Of a stretch of 52,113 nt of DNA, positions 36,663 through 45,080 are shown piece by piece (the stretch's first letter is position 1; each line of letters begins with the position of its first letter). The stretch lies in assembly GCA_005888635.1 (NCBI GenBank), contig VBAW01000020.1, positions 1-52,113 of the forward strand. The letters run 5' to 3'. The notes beneath the pieces are model-generated. The model was not told where the DNA came from, did no database searches, and saw only the letters and a list, made by a program, of their open reading frames with translations. The DNA is from Candidatus Bathyarchaeota archaeon. GTDB taxonomy: Archaea > Thermoproteota > Bathyarchaeia > 40CM-2-53-6. A program made the position numbers and the translations under genes.

Positions 36663-37688
36663 TCAGGCAGACTGTGATTCGACGCCAGTGGCATCCATTG
36701 AAACCTTGTATGGCGTCCCGCCCTCTCTTCTGAGAACGCGAGACATTCTATCTCGATCCCTAGTACTCCGGCAGAGGACTATCATGCAGCCTCCTCCTCC
36801 AGCCCCGGTAAGTTTCGCTCCCAAACCACCTGCGCGCCTTGCTACTTCTACCAAGTGGTCGAGTTTGGGATGGGAAACGCCGATCTTTCGAAGAAGATCG
36901 TGATTCTGGTACATGAGTACGCCAAGCTCTACGTCGTCGCCCTCTCTTAGCGCATTGACGACTCCGTTGGAAATGTCGCGAACTTTCGCAATGTAATCCC
37001 GAAAGTCTTTCTTCTCTCTGCGAGATTTCCGAACAACACCTCCTACAAGCGTCCCAGTTGCGTGGTGAATGCCAGTGTCACAGACGACGATTGCAGGCTC
37101 TTTCTCCAGTCGAACCGTCCTCACATTTGACGGACGATTGAACCGTATCAAGCCCCCATAGATACAGGCAGCCTGGTCTACTCCCGAGGGTTTGCCATGA
37201 AGGAAGTTTTCCGGTATGAAGGCGAGCTTGAAGATCTTCTTCCTGCTCAGTTCGATTCCCCTCGACCTCGCTACGGCCGAAATTATTGCCACGGTTGTCG
37301 ATGCTGACGAGCCGAGGCCCGCCGCGACAGGAATCTCACACTCCACATTCACCCGCAGTCCGCGGTCCTTGGCGACAACTTGTTTCAGGGTGGCTTCAGC
37401 AGCGAGTTGAAGAGGGCGTAGAAGCTGTCGAGGATCAGAAACCCCCGAGTTTCGATTCTTCCCAGCGAGAAATCGAAGCGGAATGTCCGCATCGACATCT
37501 ACTCCTGGACTATTTTTGGGTGTTACCTTGACCTCAGAGTACAGGTTGATGGCCATGGCTACCGCGGGCGCGCCGAGGACTACGAAGTGTTCTCCGGCTA
37601 GGATTATCTTGCCTGGGGCCCGTGAAATTGCGCGGGAAACGTCGGTCGGCCGCGAGGATTCTTCACTTCTCAAATGAAGCTGCGGCAT
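36663..37688 (-). CDS. mvk: Mevalonate kinase
   Basis: GHMP-family kinase that phosphorylates mevalonate. The 341 residues contain GKIILAGEHFVVLGAPA near 25, the ATP-binding PVAAGLGSSASTTVAI near 116, the HGKPSGVDQAA stretch near 163 with the catalytic Asp, and GAKLTGAGGGGCMIVL near 296. It overlaps the Memo gene by 26 bp and is followed by the Nudix gene. The usual archaeal partner isopentenyl phosphate kinase is not in the window. Confidence 0.93.
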   Translation of the reverse strand: MPQLHLRSEESSRPTDVSRAISRAPGKIILAGEHFVVLGAPAVAMAINLYSEVKVTPKNSPGVDVDADIPLRFLAGKNRNSGVSDPRQLLRPLQLAAEATLKQVVAKDRGLRVNVECEIPVAAGLGSSASTTVAIISAVARSRGIELSRKKIFKLAFIPENFLHGKPSGVDQAACIYGGLIRFNRPSNVRTVRLEKEPAIVVCDTGIHHATGTLVGGVVRKSRREKKDFRDYIAKVRDISNGVVNALREGDDVELGVLMYQNHDLLRKIGVSHPKLDHLVEVARRAGGLGAKLTGAGGGGCMIVLCRSTRDRDRMSRVLRREGGTPYKVSMDATGVESQSA

Positions 37689-38511
37689 AGCCTACCACTG
37701 CGCTCTTGTCCCCGGTGACGTCTCCACTAGTCTGATAGGAGAGTAGATTCCCACTTTTCGCTCCGCGGAGCTTTGCCGCGTGGATCATCGCGGTTACCGG
37801 ACCGTATCCGCAAGCCGAGACGGAGCGTTCCTCGATTATTTCCTGGAATTTTTTCTCGTTCATTTGCAGCGCTTCTTCGATCGCTTGCTTGTCTTTGGAT
37901 TGAGCTTGTTCTTGCGGTTCGTAATGGGTCCAGTCCGAGGAGGCTAGGACGATGGCCCGATGATTCTCCGCCGCTTTTGCTATAGCCTCGCCGACTTCGA
38001 TGCTGGTCTGAAGGTCTTGGAGCATCATGCAGATGGGAACGAACTTGAATCTTCTCGGATAGATGAATTGCAAGAATGGCAGCTGAACTTCGATGGAGTG
38101 CTCGTTTCTGTGAGCCTCGTCTTCGACATCTACTAGATCGGAGCTGTCGACGATTTCTTGAGCGAGATCCGTGTCTATGGGCACGTCTCCTAGAGGGGTG
38201 CTCCATTCGCCCTCAGTCATTGTCGAGACTCCGCTTCCAAGCCCTGTATGGTTGGGTCCGAGGATGATTATGGACTCGAAGATTCCAGCCGACGCCTGGT
38301 GGTAGTAGCTGTGTGCCGCGACGGGTCCAGAGTAACTGTAGCCAGCATGTGGAACGATCAATCCGAGAAGGTTCTGGTTTCGGGTTCCGGGAATTGTTGG
38401 TATGGCTCCTGGTCCCAAGGGATGGAGGAACGACTGTTGGATCTGGGTTCTTAAGGCTCCTTCAGTGTCCGGGTAGAATGTGCCTGCTTGAGCTGGGGGG
38501 CGCTTCTTCAC
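37663..38511 (-). CDS. Memo-family protein (AmmeMemoRadiSam protein B)
   Basis: The 282 residues show the Memo pattern: PAQAGTFYPDTEGALRTQI at the start, GLIVPHAGYSYSGPVAAHSY near 52, NHTGLGSGVS near 85, EHSIEVQLPFLQ near 138 and SDWTHYEP near 195. The His residues in these motifs form the dioxygenase-like metal site. In archaea the gene is conserved next to uS2 and mevalonate kinase, as here. Its function is not settled. Start overlaps the uS2 stop by ATGA. Confidence 0.9.
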   Translation of the reverse strand: MKKRPPAQAGTFYPDTEGALRTQIQQSFLHPLGPGAIPTIPGTRNQNLLGLIVPHAGYSYSGPVAAHSYYHQASAGIFESIIILGPNHTGLGSGVSTMTEGEWSTPLGDVPIDTDLAQEIVDSSDLVDVEDEAHRNEHSIEVQLPFLQFIYPRRFKFVPICMMLQDLQTSIEVGEAIAKAAENHRAIVLASSDWTHYEPQEQAQSKDKQAIEEALQMNEKKFQEIIEERSVSACGYGPVTAMIHAAKLRGAKSGNLLSYQTSGDVTGDKSAVVGYAAASFEK

Positions 38512-39185
38512 GCCTCGCCACCTGAAGCTCGTCCCAGGGGCATGGCGGCGAGCTTCGTCTCGAAATCGTCTATCGTCAACGGGATTGTCCCATCCTGTGG
38601 GATTTCTCCTCTTTCTCTGAGGACTTGGCGTGTGAGTAGCCAGTAGACTACCGCTAAGGCTCTTCGTCCCTTGTTGTTTACCGGAATTACTAGGTCAACT
38701 CCCGAGAATACATTGTCTGTGTCACAGAGTGCGATGACTGGTATGCCAACGGCTGTTGCTTCTTTGATGGCTTGCCAGTCCGCCCTCGGGTCCGTTACTA
38801 GGACGACTTGTGGTTCGGCGTGCTTTGGCTGTAGGGGGTTGGATATGAGGCCGGGCATAAATCGACCGACAATCGGCATGGCCTTCGTGAGCTCGGCAAA
38901 TCTGTCTATCGGAGTCTTGCCGTAGAGTCTTGATGATACGGCCAGTACTCGGCCCGGTTCGAAGCGCGCCATGAACTTGGCGGCCACTCGGATTTTTTCG
39001 TTCGTCTCTCCGATGTTTAGTATGAAGAGCCCGTCGGGTCTGACTCGGAAAATGTACTTTTCCATATCCACCGTCTTGATCCGGGTTCCAATGTGGAGAC
39101 CGGCGGCCAAGAGCTCTTCCAGCGAGAGGAGAAGGTTCTCCGCTCGAGGGATTGCTTCCCTGTCCTCAAAGTCTTGGCTCTCCAT
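38508..39185 (-). CDS. rps2: Ribosomal protein uS2
   Basis: A 225-residue small-subunit protein. Typical stretches: LLSLEELLAAGLHIGTRIKT near 25, FILNIGETNEKIRVAAKF near 53, FMPGLISNPLQPKHAEPQ near 108 and VLVTDPRADWQAIKEA near 128. It lies 12 bp downstream of rpo10 and is coupled to Memo. Enolase and Rpo6, often found between Rpo10 and uS2, are absent here. Confidence 0.95.
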   Translation of the reverse strand: MESQDFEDREAIPRAENLLLSLEELLAAGLHIGTRIKTVDMEKYIFRVRPDGLFILNIGETNEKIRVAAKFMARFEPGRVLAVSSRLYGKTPIDRFAELTKAMPIVGRFMPGLISNPLQPKHAEPQVVLVTDPRADWQAIKEATAVGIPVIALCDTDNVFSGVDLVIPVNNKGRRALAVVYWLLTRQVLRERGEIPQDGTIPLTIDDFETKLAAMPLGRASGGEA

Positions 39186-39197
39186 GCGACCAAGACC

Positions 39198-39422
39198 CTA
39201 AGCGAGTTCTGCCCGTCTCTTCGCGGTCACTTGCGGATATTTCAGGAACTCGTCGATTAACTCGACATGAGTTATGAGCATCCGTCTACAGCAATATCGC
39301 CTGACTCCCAGTTCGTCAAGGACCTTCTGAGGCTTATCGCCGGCTCTGACCCTCTGATTGAAGGTTTCCCACTTGTCAGCTATCTGCTTCCCACAGGTGA
39401 AGCATCTTACTGGAATTATCAT
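39198..39422 (-). CDS. rpo10: RNA polymerase subunit Rpo10 (RpoN)
   Basis: A 74-residue zinc-bundle subunit in the assembly platform of RNA polymerase. The motif [15 protein letters not shown] at the start and RRYCCRRML near 42 give the four zinc cysteines. The gene is 10 bp downstream of uS9, in the classical archaeal order. Confidence 0.95.
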   Translation of the reverse strand: MIIPVRCFTCGKQIADKWETFNQRVRAGDKPQKVLDELGVRRYCCRRMLITHVELIDEFLKYPQVTAKRRAELA

Positions 39423-39432
39423 AGGTCAACCA

Positions 39433-39843
39433 TCACCTGTACGATTTTTGTTTTCTTCGCCGTGCGCTTGGTCCGCCGAACTTTTTGGGTTCTGTGACTC
39501 TCTGGTCTCCAGCTATCATGACTCTATCGTAGGCGAGGAAGGTCTTTCTCAACTCAGTACCCTTCGTCCAGCCTGCCAACGCCCGGGCAATTGCTATGCG
39601 TGCAGCTTCTGCCTGAGCCATCACTCCGCCACCCTCAATGCTGACTCTGATATCGACAGCCTTCGACCTATCCCCAGCGATCAACAACGGCTCCTCAATC
39701 TTCATTCTCGCAACTTCCGGATACATGTGATCGAGCGATTGATCATTGATGTAAATGCGTCCCTTCCCAGGCCTCATTACTGCTCTCGCGATTGCGGTTT
39801 TTCTCTTGCCTGTTTCAAGTGAGAGTTTCTTCTTCTCGCTCAC
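39433..39843 (-). CDS. rps9: Ribosomal protein uS9
   Basis: A 136-residue protein whose basic C-terminal tail (PSARRRKQKSYR) reaches the decoding centre. GKRKTAIARAVMRPGKGRIYIN near 12 and GGGVMAQAEAARIAIARAL near 71 are typical. The start overlaps the uL13 stop (39840-39843) by ATGA, so translation is coupled. Confidence 0.96.
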   Translation of the reverse strand: MSEKKKLSLETGKRKTAIARAVMRPGKGRIYINDQSLDHMYPEVARMKIEEPLLIAGDRSKAVDIRVSIEGGGVMAQAEAARIAIARALAGWTKGTELRKTFLAYDRVMIAGDQRVTEPKKFGGPSARRRKQKSYR

Positions 39844-40298
39844 TGTGGATAACCTCCGATCTCACCGGATAACTGGGCGATGGTGATGTAAGGAACTCTC
39901 AGTCTTGAAGCGTCAGCGTCAGCGACTCTAGTCGCGGGACGATCCTGATATTCGCTAGGGGTCCCGATGTAGACCTTGACTCTATGGAAGGCGTCTTTGC
40001 CTCCTGTTTTTTTCCAAGGTAGCATTCCCCGTATGACTCTTCGGACGTAACCGTCAGGCTTGCGCGGATGGGTCGGGCTTTTTTCCAAGTTTCCGAGCGT
40101 TCGAGTCTTTAGTTTCAGCTTAGCTCTAGCGACGACTCGCTCTTTGGTTCCGGAAATGACTGCGCGTTCTGCGTTGATGACCACCATGCTCTTTCCGTCA
40201 AGAGCCTTCTTGGCCACGTAACTGGCCATTCTTCCCAGGATGAGATTGGAAGCGTCAACAATCTCCTCGGGCTGCGAGACAGCTACTTGCTTTTTCAC
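39840..40298 (-). CDS. rpl13: Ribosomal protein uL13
   Basis: A 152-residue large-subunit protein. DASNLILGRMASYVAKKAL near 15, NAERAVISG near 42 and RVIRGMLPWKKTGGKDAF near 87 are typical archaeal features. It overlaps Rpo3 upstream and uS9 downstream by 4 bp each. The eL18 gene that commonly stands between Rpo3 and uL13 is missing. Confidence 0.95.
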   Translation of the reverse strand: MKKQVAVSQPEEIVDASNLILGRMASYVAKKALDGKSMVVINAERAVISGTKERVVARAKLKLKTRTLGNLEKSPTHPRKPDGYVRRVIRGMLPWKKTGGKDAFHRVKVYIGTPSEYQDRPATRVADADASRLRVPYITIAQLSGEIGGYPQ

Positions 40299-40930
40299 TT
40301 TTCAGAAATTCCTCCGAGCCCTTCTTCGAACCCCAAGGTTTTCGCGCTGATGAGCCGAGCGGCGTCTAGAACCAGCTTCTCCGGCGGCAGGGTCCCGGTT
40401 GATTCGACTAGAAAATTGAAGGTCTTGGCTTTCGGGTCGTAGCTGTAAGTGCATGCTGATGCTGGTTGCCACTTTGCATGGTCTCTTCCTCTTCCAAGCC
40501 GCGCGTATGCTTCAAGCTTGATTCTCTGGCCCTGGGCGAGCTTGACGATCGGCACCTTGTCGGACACGGGTTTCACTTCGGGGTTCTCTGGTTTCAGATT
40601 AGAGGTGTAGACAACCTCAACAGGGTCCGAGGCCTCGACCTCTAGAGAGAGCGATGCTCTACACTTTTCGCAACCTAGTTCGCTCTTGCAGGTGCATTCC
40701 TCGGGAAGATTGTAACTCTGATCGGTTGTGATCGGGATGAGCCCTAGGCGGTGGGCCAGAATCTCATCATACATTACCGAGCTGTTCTCGAGAATCATGA
40801 CGTCTTCAATCGCCATCACCGGGACCTCGGCGAGGATTATGCGTCGGAGCGCGTTGGCGAATGCTGGCGAAACATCGGACAGGACAAAACGGATAGTATC
40901 CTGTTCCTTGGTGAGGAGCTTTATGTCCAT
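40295..40930 (-). CDS. rpo3: RNA polymerase subunit Rpo3 (RpoD)
   Basis: The 211-residue platform subunit equivalent to Rpb3 and bacterial alpha. FVLSDVSPAFANALRRIILAEVP near 15 is the dimerisation signature. The cysteine loop CTCKSELGCEKC near 78 matches the Rpb3 zinc loop. The length leaves no room for the iron-sulfur domain found in some archaeal homologues. The gene is first in its transcript, with its own TATA box, rather than following uS11 as in many archaea. Confidence 0.94.
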   Translation of the reverse strand: MDIKLLTKEQDTIRFVLSDVSPAFANALRRIILAEVPVMAIEDVMILENSSVMYDEILAHRLGLIPITTDQSYNLPEECTCKSELGCEKCRASLSLEVEASDPVEVVYTSNLKPENPEVKPVSDKVPIVKLAQGQRIKLEAYARLGRGRDHAKWQPASACTYSYDPKAKTFNFLVESTGTLPPEKLVLDAARLISAKTLGFEEGLGGISEK

Positions 40931-40978
40931 CTAGTTATCATACTTCCAACGCGAAGTGTCCAGCCCCGACCCGCCGGA

Positions 40979-40990
40979 CTTTATTTAAAG
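40979..40990 (-). promoter_or_regulatory. TATA box for the Rpo3-uL13-uS9-Rpo10-uS2 operon
   Basis: CTTTAAATAAAG on the minus strand lies 49-60 bp before the Rpo3 ATG, a near-consensus archaeal TATA box giving a ~30-nt leader. It indicates that the operon begins at Rpo3, separate from uS13-uS4. Confidence 0.6.
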
Positions 40991-41177
40991 CTGTTCACGA
41001 AAACCTATGGCGTTATCTGAGTTTTCAACATTTGCTTGGCTGAAAACACGATCGTTAACGCAGAATGACGGACCAGATTGAAACTGTTTGATGCCGTTTC
41101 TATACTTTGGTTTCGGTCGCGAAGAACTGCTAGAGACTCGTTCGGAGCCCCAGTGAGGGATCTGTGAGATTACTCGA

Positions 41178-41717
41178 TCAGGAAGCGAAGGTTATGATTC
41201 CAAAATAGATGCTTACGAGCCCGATTGCGATCGCGACGGGTGGAAAGGCAAGTACTGTTCCAATGAACTCAAGGATATCCTCGACAAATCTAAGGAGTGT
41301 GTAGACGATTAGGATGGTAACTATGAAAACTACACCCAAGACAACCGTGCTGGAGACAGAGAACGCTACGTGAAGATAGGCGGCTGCGAGAATACCGATT
41401 CCAAGTGCTATCAAAGACGCCCAGCGTACGTTGCGAAGCGGGCGTGAGAAGAGGAGAATTCCTAGAACAGCCATGACAACCAGGTAGTACTTCAGGTACG
41501 GATTCGACGAAGAAGCTGGCGTTAATCCTATTCCGAAAATGCCGGATAGGATGCCCAGTCCAAGCGCCAAGTCTATCGCAACAATAATTATTGCGACTCC
41601 TACCGCAAGGCCCAGAATGACCAGACCTTTCTCTAAGCCTTTCGAGACTCTTTTGAACAAGGGTGCAGCGGCGCAGATTCCTCCTACGATTAGGAGAATG
41701 GCGGTTGAGACGACCAT
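41178..41717 (-). CDS. Multi-pass membrane protein in the uS11 position
   Basis: A 179-residue protein almost wholly hydrophobic, with five to six helices (about residues 3-20, 30-55, 75-95, 98-120, 122-142, 150-175). No signature is recognised. It starts 35 bp downstream of the uS4 stop on the same strand, exactly where archaea usually encode uS11, and is therefore probably transcribed with uS13 and uS4. Its role is unknown. Confidence 0.65.
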   Translation of the reverse strand: MVVSTAILLIVGGICAAAPLFKRVSKGLEKGLVILGLAVGVAIIIVAIDLALGLGILSGIFGIGLTPASSSNPYLKYYLVVMAVLGILLFSRPLRNVRWASLIALGIGILAAAYLHVAFSVSSTVVLGVVFIVTILIVYTLLRFVEDILEFIGTVLAFPPVAIAIGLVSIYFGIITFAS

Positions 41718-41752
41718 TGGTATCGGGTGTGTTTCTTACCGAAGAAGGGGGT

Positions 41753-42448
41753 TTAAGCAGGTTGCGTCTCTTTCTCTTCTCCCTGCTCCGCGGGCGCTTC
41801 TTCTTCCTCGACTTCAGGAATTACGAGAGGTTGTTCGGCAAGAACTTCTTCCTTAACTTCAGGCGAGACTTCTGGAAGAATTGGAGCAGTGGGTGCGGCT
41901 ACTTCCTCTATGATCCGGGACACTCTCTTACCTGTGGGAGCTGCTCTGGCAGGGTGTTGAGCATTGCTCAAGGGACTGCGGGCGTGGAAGGCTATTCTTG
42001 ACTCTTGTTCGCGCTGAACAACATAACTTGGCACGGAGACAATGTCGCCGGCGACACTGATGTGACCATGAATAACGAACTGGCGAGCCTGGTGGATAGA
42101 CTTCGCGAGACCCGTTCGGTGCACTATTGTTTGTAGTCTGCGTTCCATTAGATCTTTAACGTTCAGATCAAGAATATTGTCGACAGTTGCTGATTCCGGA
42201 AGAATCCCGAGTCTTGCCAGCCGAGTCAGGTATTGGCGTTCAAGCGGACCCCGTTCCTCTTCCTCCGCTCCGAGTAATGTTCTGGCGATTCCTCTGATCT
42301 GCGACAGCTCGGTCTCGTGACCGCGTAGTTCTCTCTTGTTTCGTAAGCCGTATTCTCCTACTAGGTGGAGTTCTTCTTCGAGTTGGTCTTTTCGCCATGG
42401 GTGGCGAGGGGTCTGGTACGCTTTTCTTGGTTTTCGCGGGTCTCCCAT
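41753..42448 (-). CDS. rps4: Ribosomal protein uS4 with acidic extension
   Basis: Residues 1-170 are a normal archaeal uS4: PRKAYQTPRHPWRKDQLEEE at the start, then the S4 RNA-binding domain (RRLQTIVHRTGLAKSIHQAR near 103, RQFVIHGHISVAGDIVSVPS near 120). The last ~55 residues are an added tail rich in Glu, Pro and Val (EVEEEEAPAEQ). This acidic tail is longer than in most archaeal uS4 proteins and is probably unstructured. The gene is 14 bp downstream of uS13. Confidence 0.94.
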   Translation of the reverse strand: MGDPRKPRKAYQTPRHPWRKDQLEEELHLVGEYGLRNKRELRGHETELSQIRGIARTLLGAEEEERGPLERQYLTRLARLGILPESATVDNILDLNVKDLMERRLQTIVHRTGLAKSIHQARQFVIHGHISVAGDIVSVPSYVVQREQESRIAFHARSPLSNAQHPARAAPTGKRVSRIIEEVAAPTAPILPEVSPEVKEEVLAEQPLVIPEVEEEEAPAEQGEEKETQPA

Positions 42449-42462
42449 GGCATTACCCTAGT

Positions 42463-42963
42463 CTACTTTTTCTCCTCTTCCTTCTCCTTCTTTCCGGCCG
42501 CTCTCGCTGCTTCCATGAGAACCTTCTTCTTCACACCAACCGCCTTCCCTGACCTACCCGTGGTCCTCGTTCTCTGGCCCCGGACCTTTAGTCCCAGAGA
42601 GTGTCGGATTCCTTTCCAGCTCTGGATATCCTTCATTAAGTCAATGTCAGATTTGATCTTGAGAGCCAGATCAGCCCCAACGAGGTGCATGTCTCGACCG
42701 GTTTCGATATCCTTACGTCGATTGACCATTCGAGGAGGTATGCCGTGTTTCAGAGGGTCTTTGATGACGTCTTCCACCCTCGACAATTCACCGTCTGAGA
42801 GGGCTCCCATACGGGCTTCCGGGTTGATCTTTGCCGCTTTGACGACTGCAAAGGCTAGATTGGGTCCTACGCCTCGTATCTTGCCGAGACCATAGGCTAC
42901 TTTCTTGGTCCCGTCTATGTCGGTTCCCATGAAGCGGAGAATGAGCCTAAACTCTCGGGACAT
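42463..42963 (-). CDS. rps13: Ribosomal protein uS13
   Basis: A 166-residue protein with FRLILRFMGTDIDGTKKVAY near 6, ALGKI-like KIRGVGPNLAFAV near 29, DLMKDIQSWKGIRHSLGLKVRG near 111 and the basic GQRTRTTGR end. A Lys/Ala/Glu tail follows. It is the first gene of a transcript with uS4, with a TATA-like box about 45 bp upstream. Confidence 0.95.
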   Translation of the reverse strand: MSREFRLILRFMGTDIDGTKKVAYGLGKIRGVGPNLAFAVVKAAKINPEARMGALSDGELSRVEDVIKDPLKHGIPPRMVNRRKDIETGRDMHLVGADLALKIKSDIDLMKDIQSWKGIRHSLGLKVRGQRTRTTGRSGKAVGVKKKVLMEAARAAGKKEKEEEKK

Positions 42964-43000
42964 AATTTCACTATGAGACTAGCAATCGGCCCGTCCTATC

Positions 43001-43013
43001 GCGTAATTTAACG
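43001..43013 (-). promoter_or_regulatory. TATA-like box for uS13-uS4
   Basis: ACGTTAAATTACG-like sequence on the minus strand, 38-50 bp before the uS13 ATG, leaving a short leader of about 15 nt. Inferred from composition and spacing. Confidence 0.45.
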
Positions 43014-43502
43014 TTTCCACTTTGAAGATCCCTCTTCACCTTGCTGGTTGCCCTCAAACCCGCGTGTTAGAGAATGAGACCCTAAGTCGATGAGTTATCC
43101 CCGTCGTCCACAGTTGGTTTCAAGGTCGAAGCGAGCAAACATTGGTCAGAAGTTCAAGCCGCTCCACGAGTTCAGAGTCCAAGAATCGTTGGAGCGATCG
43201 ACGACTCGCACATCAAAATTGTCTGAGTGACGAGCAAATTTGTTGTACACGAGACGCCGAGGAGCCCTGGCGGCACCAACTTTGCTACAACTTTGTGTGT
43301 TTGTCTCATTCCAACCTCAGCGGATATTTCGTTGTGGGATTCTGGAGTTGTCTGCGGAATTTTTATCTACGATTTATTGCTCGCAAGCGACCGGATGATC
43401 GTTTTTTCGGTGAAAAAGTTCGTGGAGAGAGAATTTTCTCCGTTCACTGAAAAATTTCTTGCTCGAAAAAATTACTGTTGCGATCGATCTGCGCGCAAAC
43501 AA

Positions 43503-43513
43503 TTCTTAAATAC
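43503..43513 (+). promoter_or_regulatory. TATA-like box for the AdoMet-decarboxylase-family gene
   Basis: TTCTTAAATAC lies 57-67 bp before the ATG at 43570, giving a ~30-nt leader. Confidence 0.45.
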
Positions 43514-43569
43514 GCGTTGACCGTTGATTATTATCATCCGGAAAATTCGGACTAGAAAATCTTCCAGAA

Positions 43570-43992
43570 ATGTTTGGACCACATCTTACGCTTGATTTGT
43601 CGGAGTGTGATCGTCGGAAGCTATCCGACCTCTCCCACATCTATGATCTCTTAGATGAGCTTCCCGACGTTATCGGGATGCACAAGATCACCCCGCCTTA
43701 CACTTTCATCTATCGCCCCGGCGATAATCCTTCTGAATGGGGAGTCAGCGGATTCGTCATAATCGCTGAAAGCCACATTAGTATTCACACCTTCCCTGAC
43801 AGAAACACAGCCTTCGTCGACGTCTTCAGCTGCAAACAGTTCGATATTCACAAGGCTGTCGACTACGTCGTCGCCAAGCTGGACGCTCACAAGGCTGACA
43901 AGAAACTCTCCGGGCGAGGAAAGGAATACCCGCGACAGGTGGAAGCTGCGAGAGAGATCGTAATACGATCCCGCCCCAGCCTGAAGCAGTAA
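43570..43992 (+). CDS. AdoMet decarboxylase-family proenzyme (SpeD/ArgDC)
   Basis: A pyruvoyl enzyme made by self-cleavage. The 140 residues contain the cleavage site and processing residues in IIAESHISIHTFPD near 72 (cleavage before Ser gives the pyruvoyl group; His is the proton donor) and the Cys in VDVFSCKQF near 89. The family makes decarboxylated AdoMet for spermidine or, in many Thermoproteota, agmatine from arginine by a paralogue of the same fold. Sequence alone does not decide between them. Confidence 0.88.
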   Translation: MFGPHLTLDLSECDRRKLSDLSHIYDLLDELPDVIGMHKITPPYTFIYRPGDNPSEWGVSGFVIIAESHISIHTFPDRNTAFVDVFSCKQFDIHKAVDYVVAKLDAHKADKKLSGRGKEYPRQVEAAREIVIRSRPSLKQ

Positions 43993-44609
43993 GCTGGATC
44001 TAGATGGTCCAGTATTAGATCCGACGACCCTGTAAGTAGGAATCGGGTCTCAGCGCGGTTCGGCCCAAACCTGTTCCGCCACAAAGGACCCTTCCCCATA
44101 ACAACGCCCGTCTAATTCTTCAAGTTTGAAAAACAGCCCCGGATCCGAGAATCCAAGATTGCGGGGTCGCACAAGAGATTCCAGGCGCTGACCCTGCAAT
44201 TAATTTCTTAGCTCGAAACCCGCCGAACAGCCACCTCTATCCATGTCCCCATGAACGCAGACTAGCGTGAACGCCCTGATAGTCCCCAGGAGAACGGCTA
44301 GAAATCAACTGAGGATCCTTAACAGTGGCAAGATCGACTGGACAACAGTTTTGCGCGATAAGGCGTGACGATGAGACCCTGTTAAGACCCCGTCAGCAGG
44401 CGCGTCGAAGAAAAAAAAGGTATGCGCGCGAGTCTCGCGACGCAGATCCGGCCTTCACCGCCGAGTTTTTCCCTTCTTCTTCATCCTCCAGCTCTAGAAC
44501 CTTCCTTGCCAGATCTTATCTTTCTTTTTTCTACTAACTATTTCTCGACCCCCCCGGGGGTATCTGAAAATAAAAAAACTCCTTCACACTTTCAGTATGG
44601 AAATCAGAA
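43993..44609. other. Gene-poor stretch, no gene supported
   Basis: About 615 bp after the decarboxylase gene. Short open frames are low in complexity (Ser/Arg-rich) and unconvincing. GC-rich segments with partial inverted repeats (for example 44052-44084) hint at structured RNA, but I could match no SRP RNA, RNase P RNA or C/D-box pattern. A homopolymer-rich AT segment lies at 44500-44580, close to the 3' end of tRNA-Ser, and could serve its termination. Confidence 0.35.
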
Positions 44610-44733
44610 TGGCGCCGGGAGTGGGATTTGAACCCACGCGCCCCGAAGGGGCACAGGCTGACAGGAGAGCCTATTCCAGACATGGGCCCGCGTGCTAGGC
44701 AGACTGCCCGGTACCAGGCTCCGGAATCCCGGC
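44610..44733 (-). tRNA. tRNA-Ser(GGA) with two introns
   Basis: On the minus strand, GCCGGGA (44727-44733) pairs perfectly with TCCCGGC (44614-44620); G73 and an encoded CCA follow. Removing 44682-44703 (22 nt, between positions 29 and 30) and 44660-44673 (14 nt, 37/38) gives an 85-nt class II tRNA with the stem CAGGT/GCCTG and loop CTGGAAA, anticodon GGA. The first intron has an ideal bulge-helix-bulge: central helix GGGC/GCCC and an inner stem. The second has a central helix with one U-U mismatch and a two-pair inner stem. The G73 discriminator and long variable arm support Ser. Confidence 0.88.
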
Positions 44734-45080
44734 TAAACTGGGCAACGTTTCACCGACTATTTTCCCTTTTGGAAAGCGCGCGAGACGCTAACTCAAGGAA
44801 TCCAGTATGCGAAACTCGCACAAGAATCGCCCCAAAGGAAGAAGCCTGGGCATGTTTCTTGAGAAGATTGACGAGAGTGGCGATGGGAGCGAGCCAGCCA
44901 ACAACCCTTAACGGGCGAATGGCAGTGCTCGCGCCCGGGGGACGCCACCCTTGAATTATTTACGTGAGGAATAACAATTCTAAGCCTGGCGTTACCCAGA
45001 TTTCGAACCGCTCGTAACTACAACAGACTCCTTTGGAGGCACGATTTTAAGTGACTAACACCCCATAACACGAGGCAATC
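44734..45080. other. Intergenic stretch with S2P promoter
   Basis: About 350 bp between tRNA-Ser (minus) and the site-2-protease gene (plus). A TATA-like ACGATTTTAAG at 45041-45051 lies 30-40 bp before the TTG start of the protease gene, which would be almost leaderless. I see no gene here. Confidence 0.4.

Larger units (their letters stand above)
42964..43569. other. Gene-poor divergent promoter region
   Basis: About 600 bp between uS13 (minus) and the AdoMet-decarboxylase-family gene (plus). TATA-like boxes are seen at 43001-43013 for uS13 (GTTAAATTAC on the minus strand) and 43503-43513 for the plus-strand gene (TTCTTAAATAC). A second AT-rich box near 43355-43370 could drive an unrecognised short RNA. 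No protein-coding frame here has family features. Confidence 0.4.

Noticed and set aside
43993-44609. Possible structured RNA (SRP RNA, RNase P RNA or C/D-box RNA)
   Set aside because: GC-rich inverted repeats are weak, and I found no conserved SRP helix-8 or RNase P core sequence; C/D-box matches were partial only.
44654-44672. Local anticodon-like hairpin AGGCT/AGCCT in tRNA-Ser
   Set aside because: It has an eight-base loop without a valid anticodon position; the spliced form gives a proper seven-base loop and a GGA anticodon.
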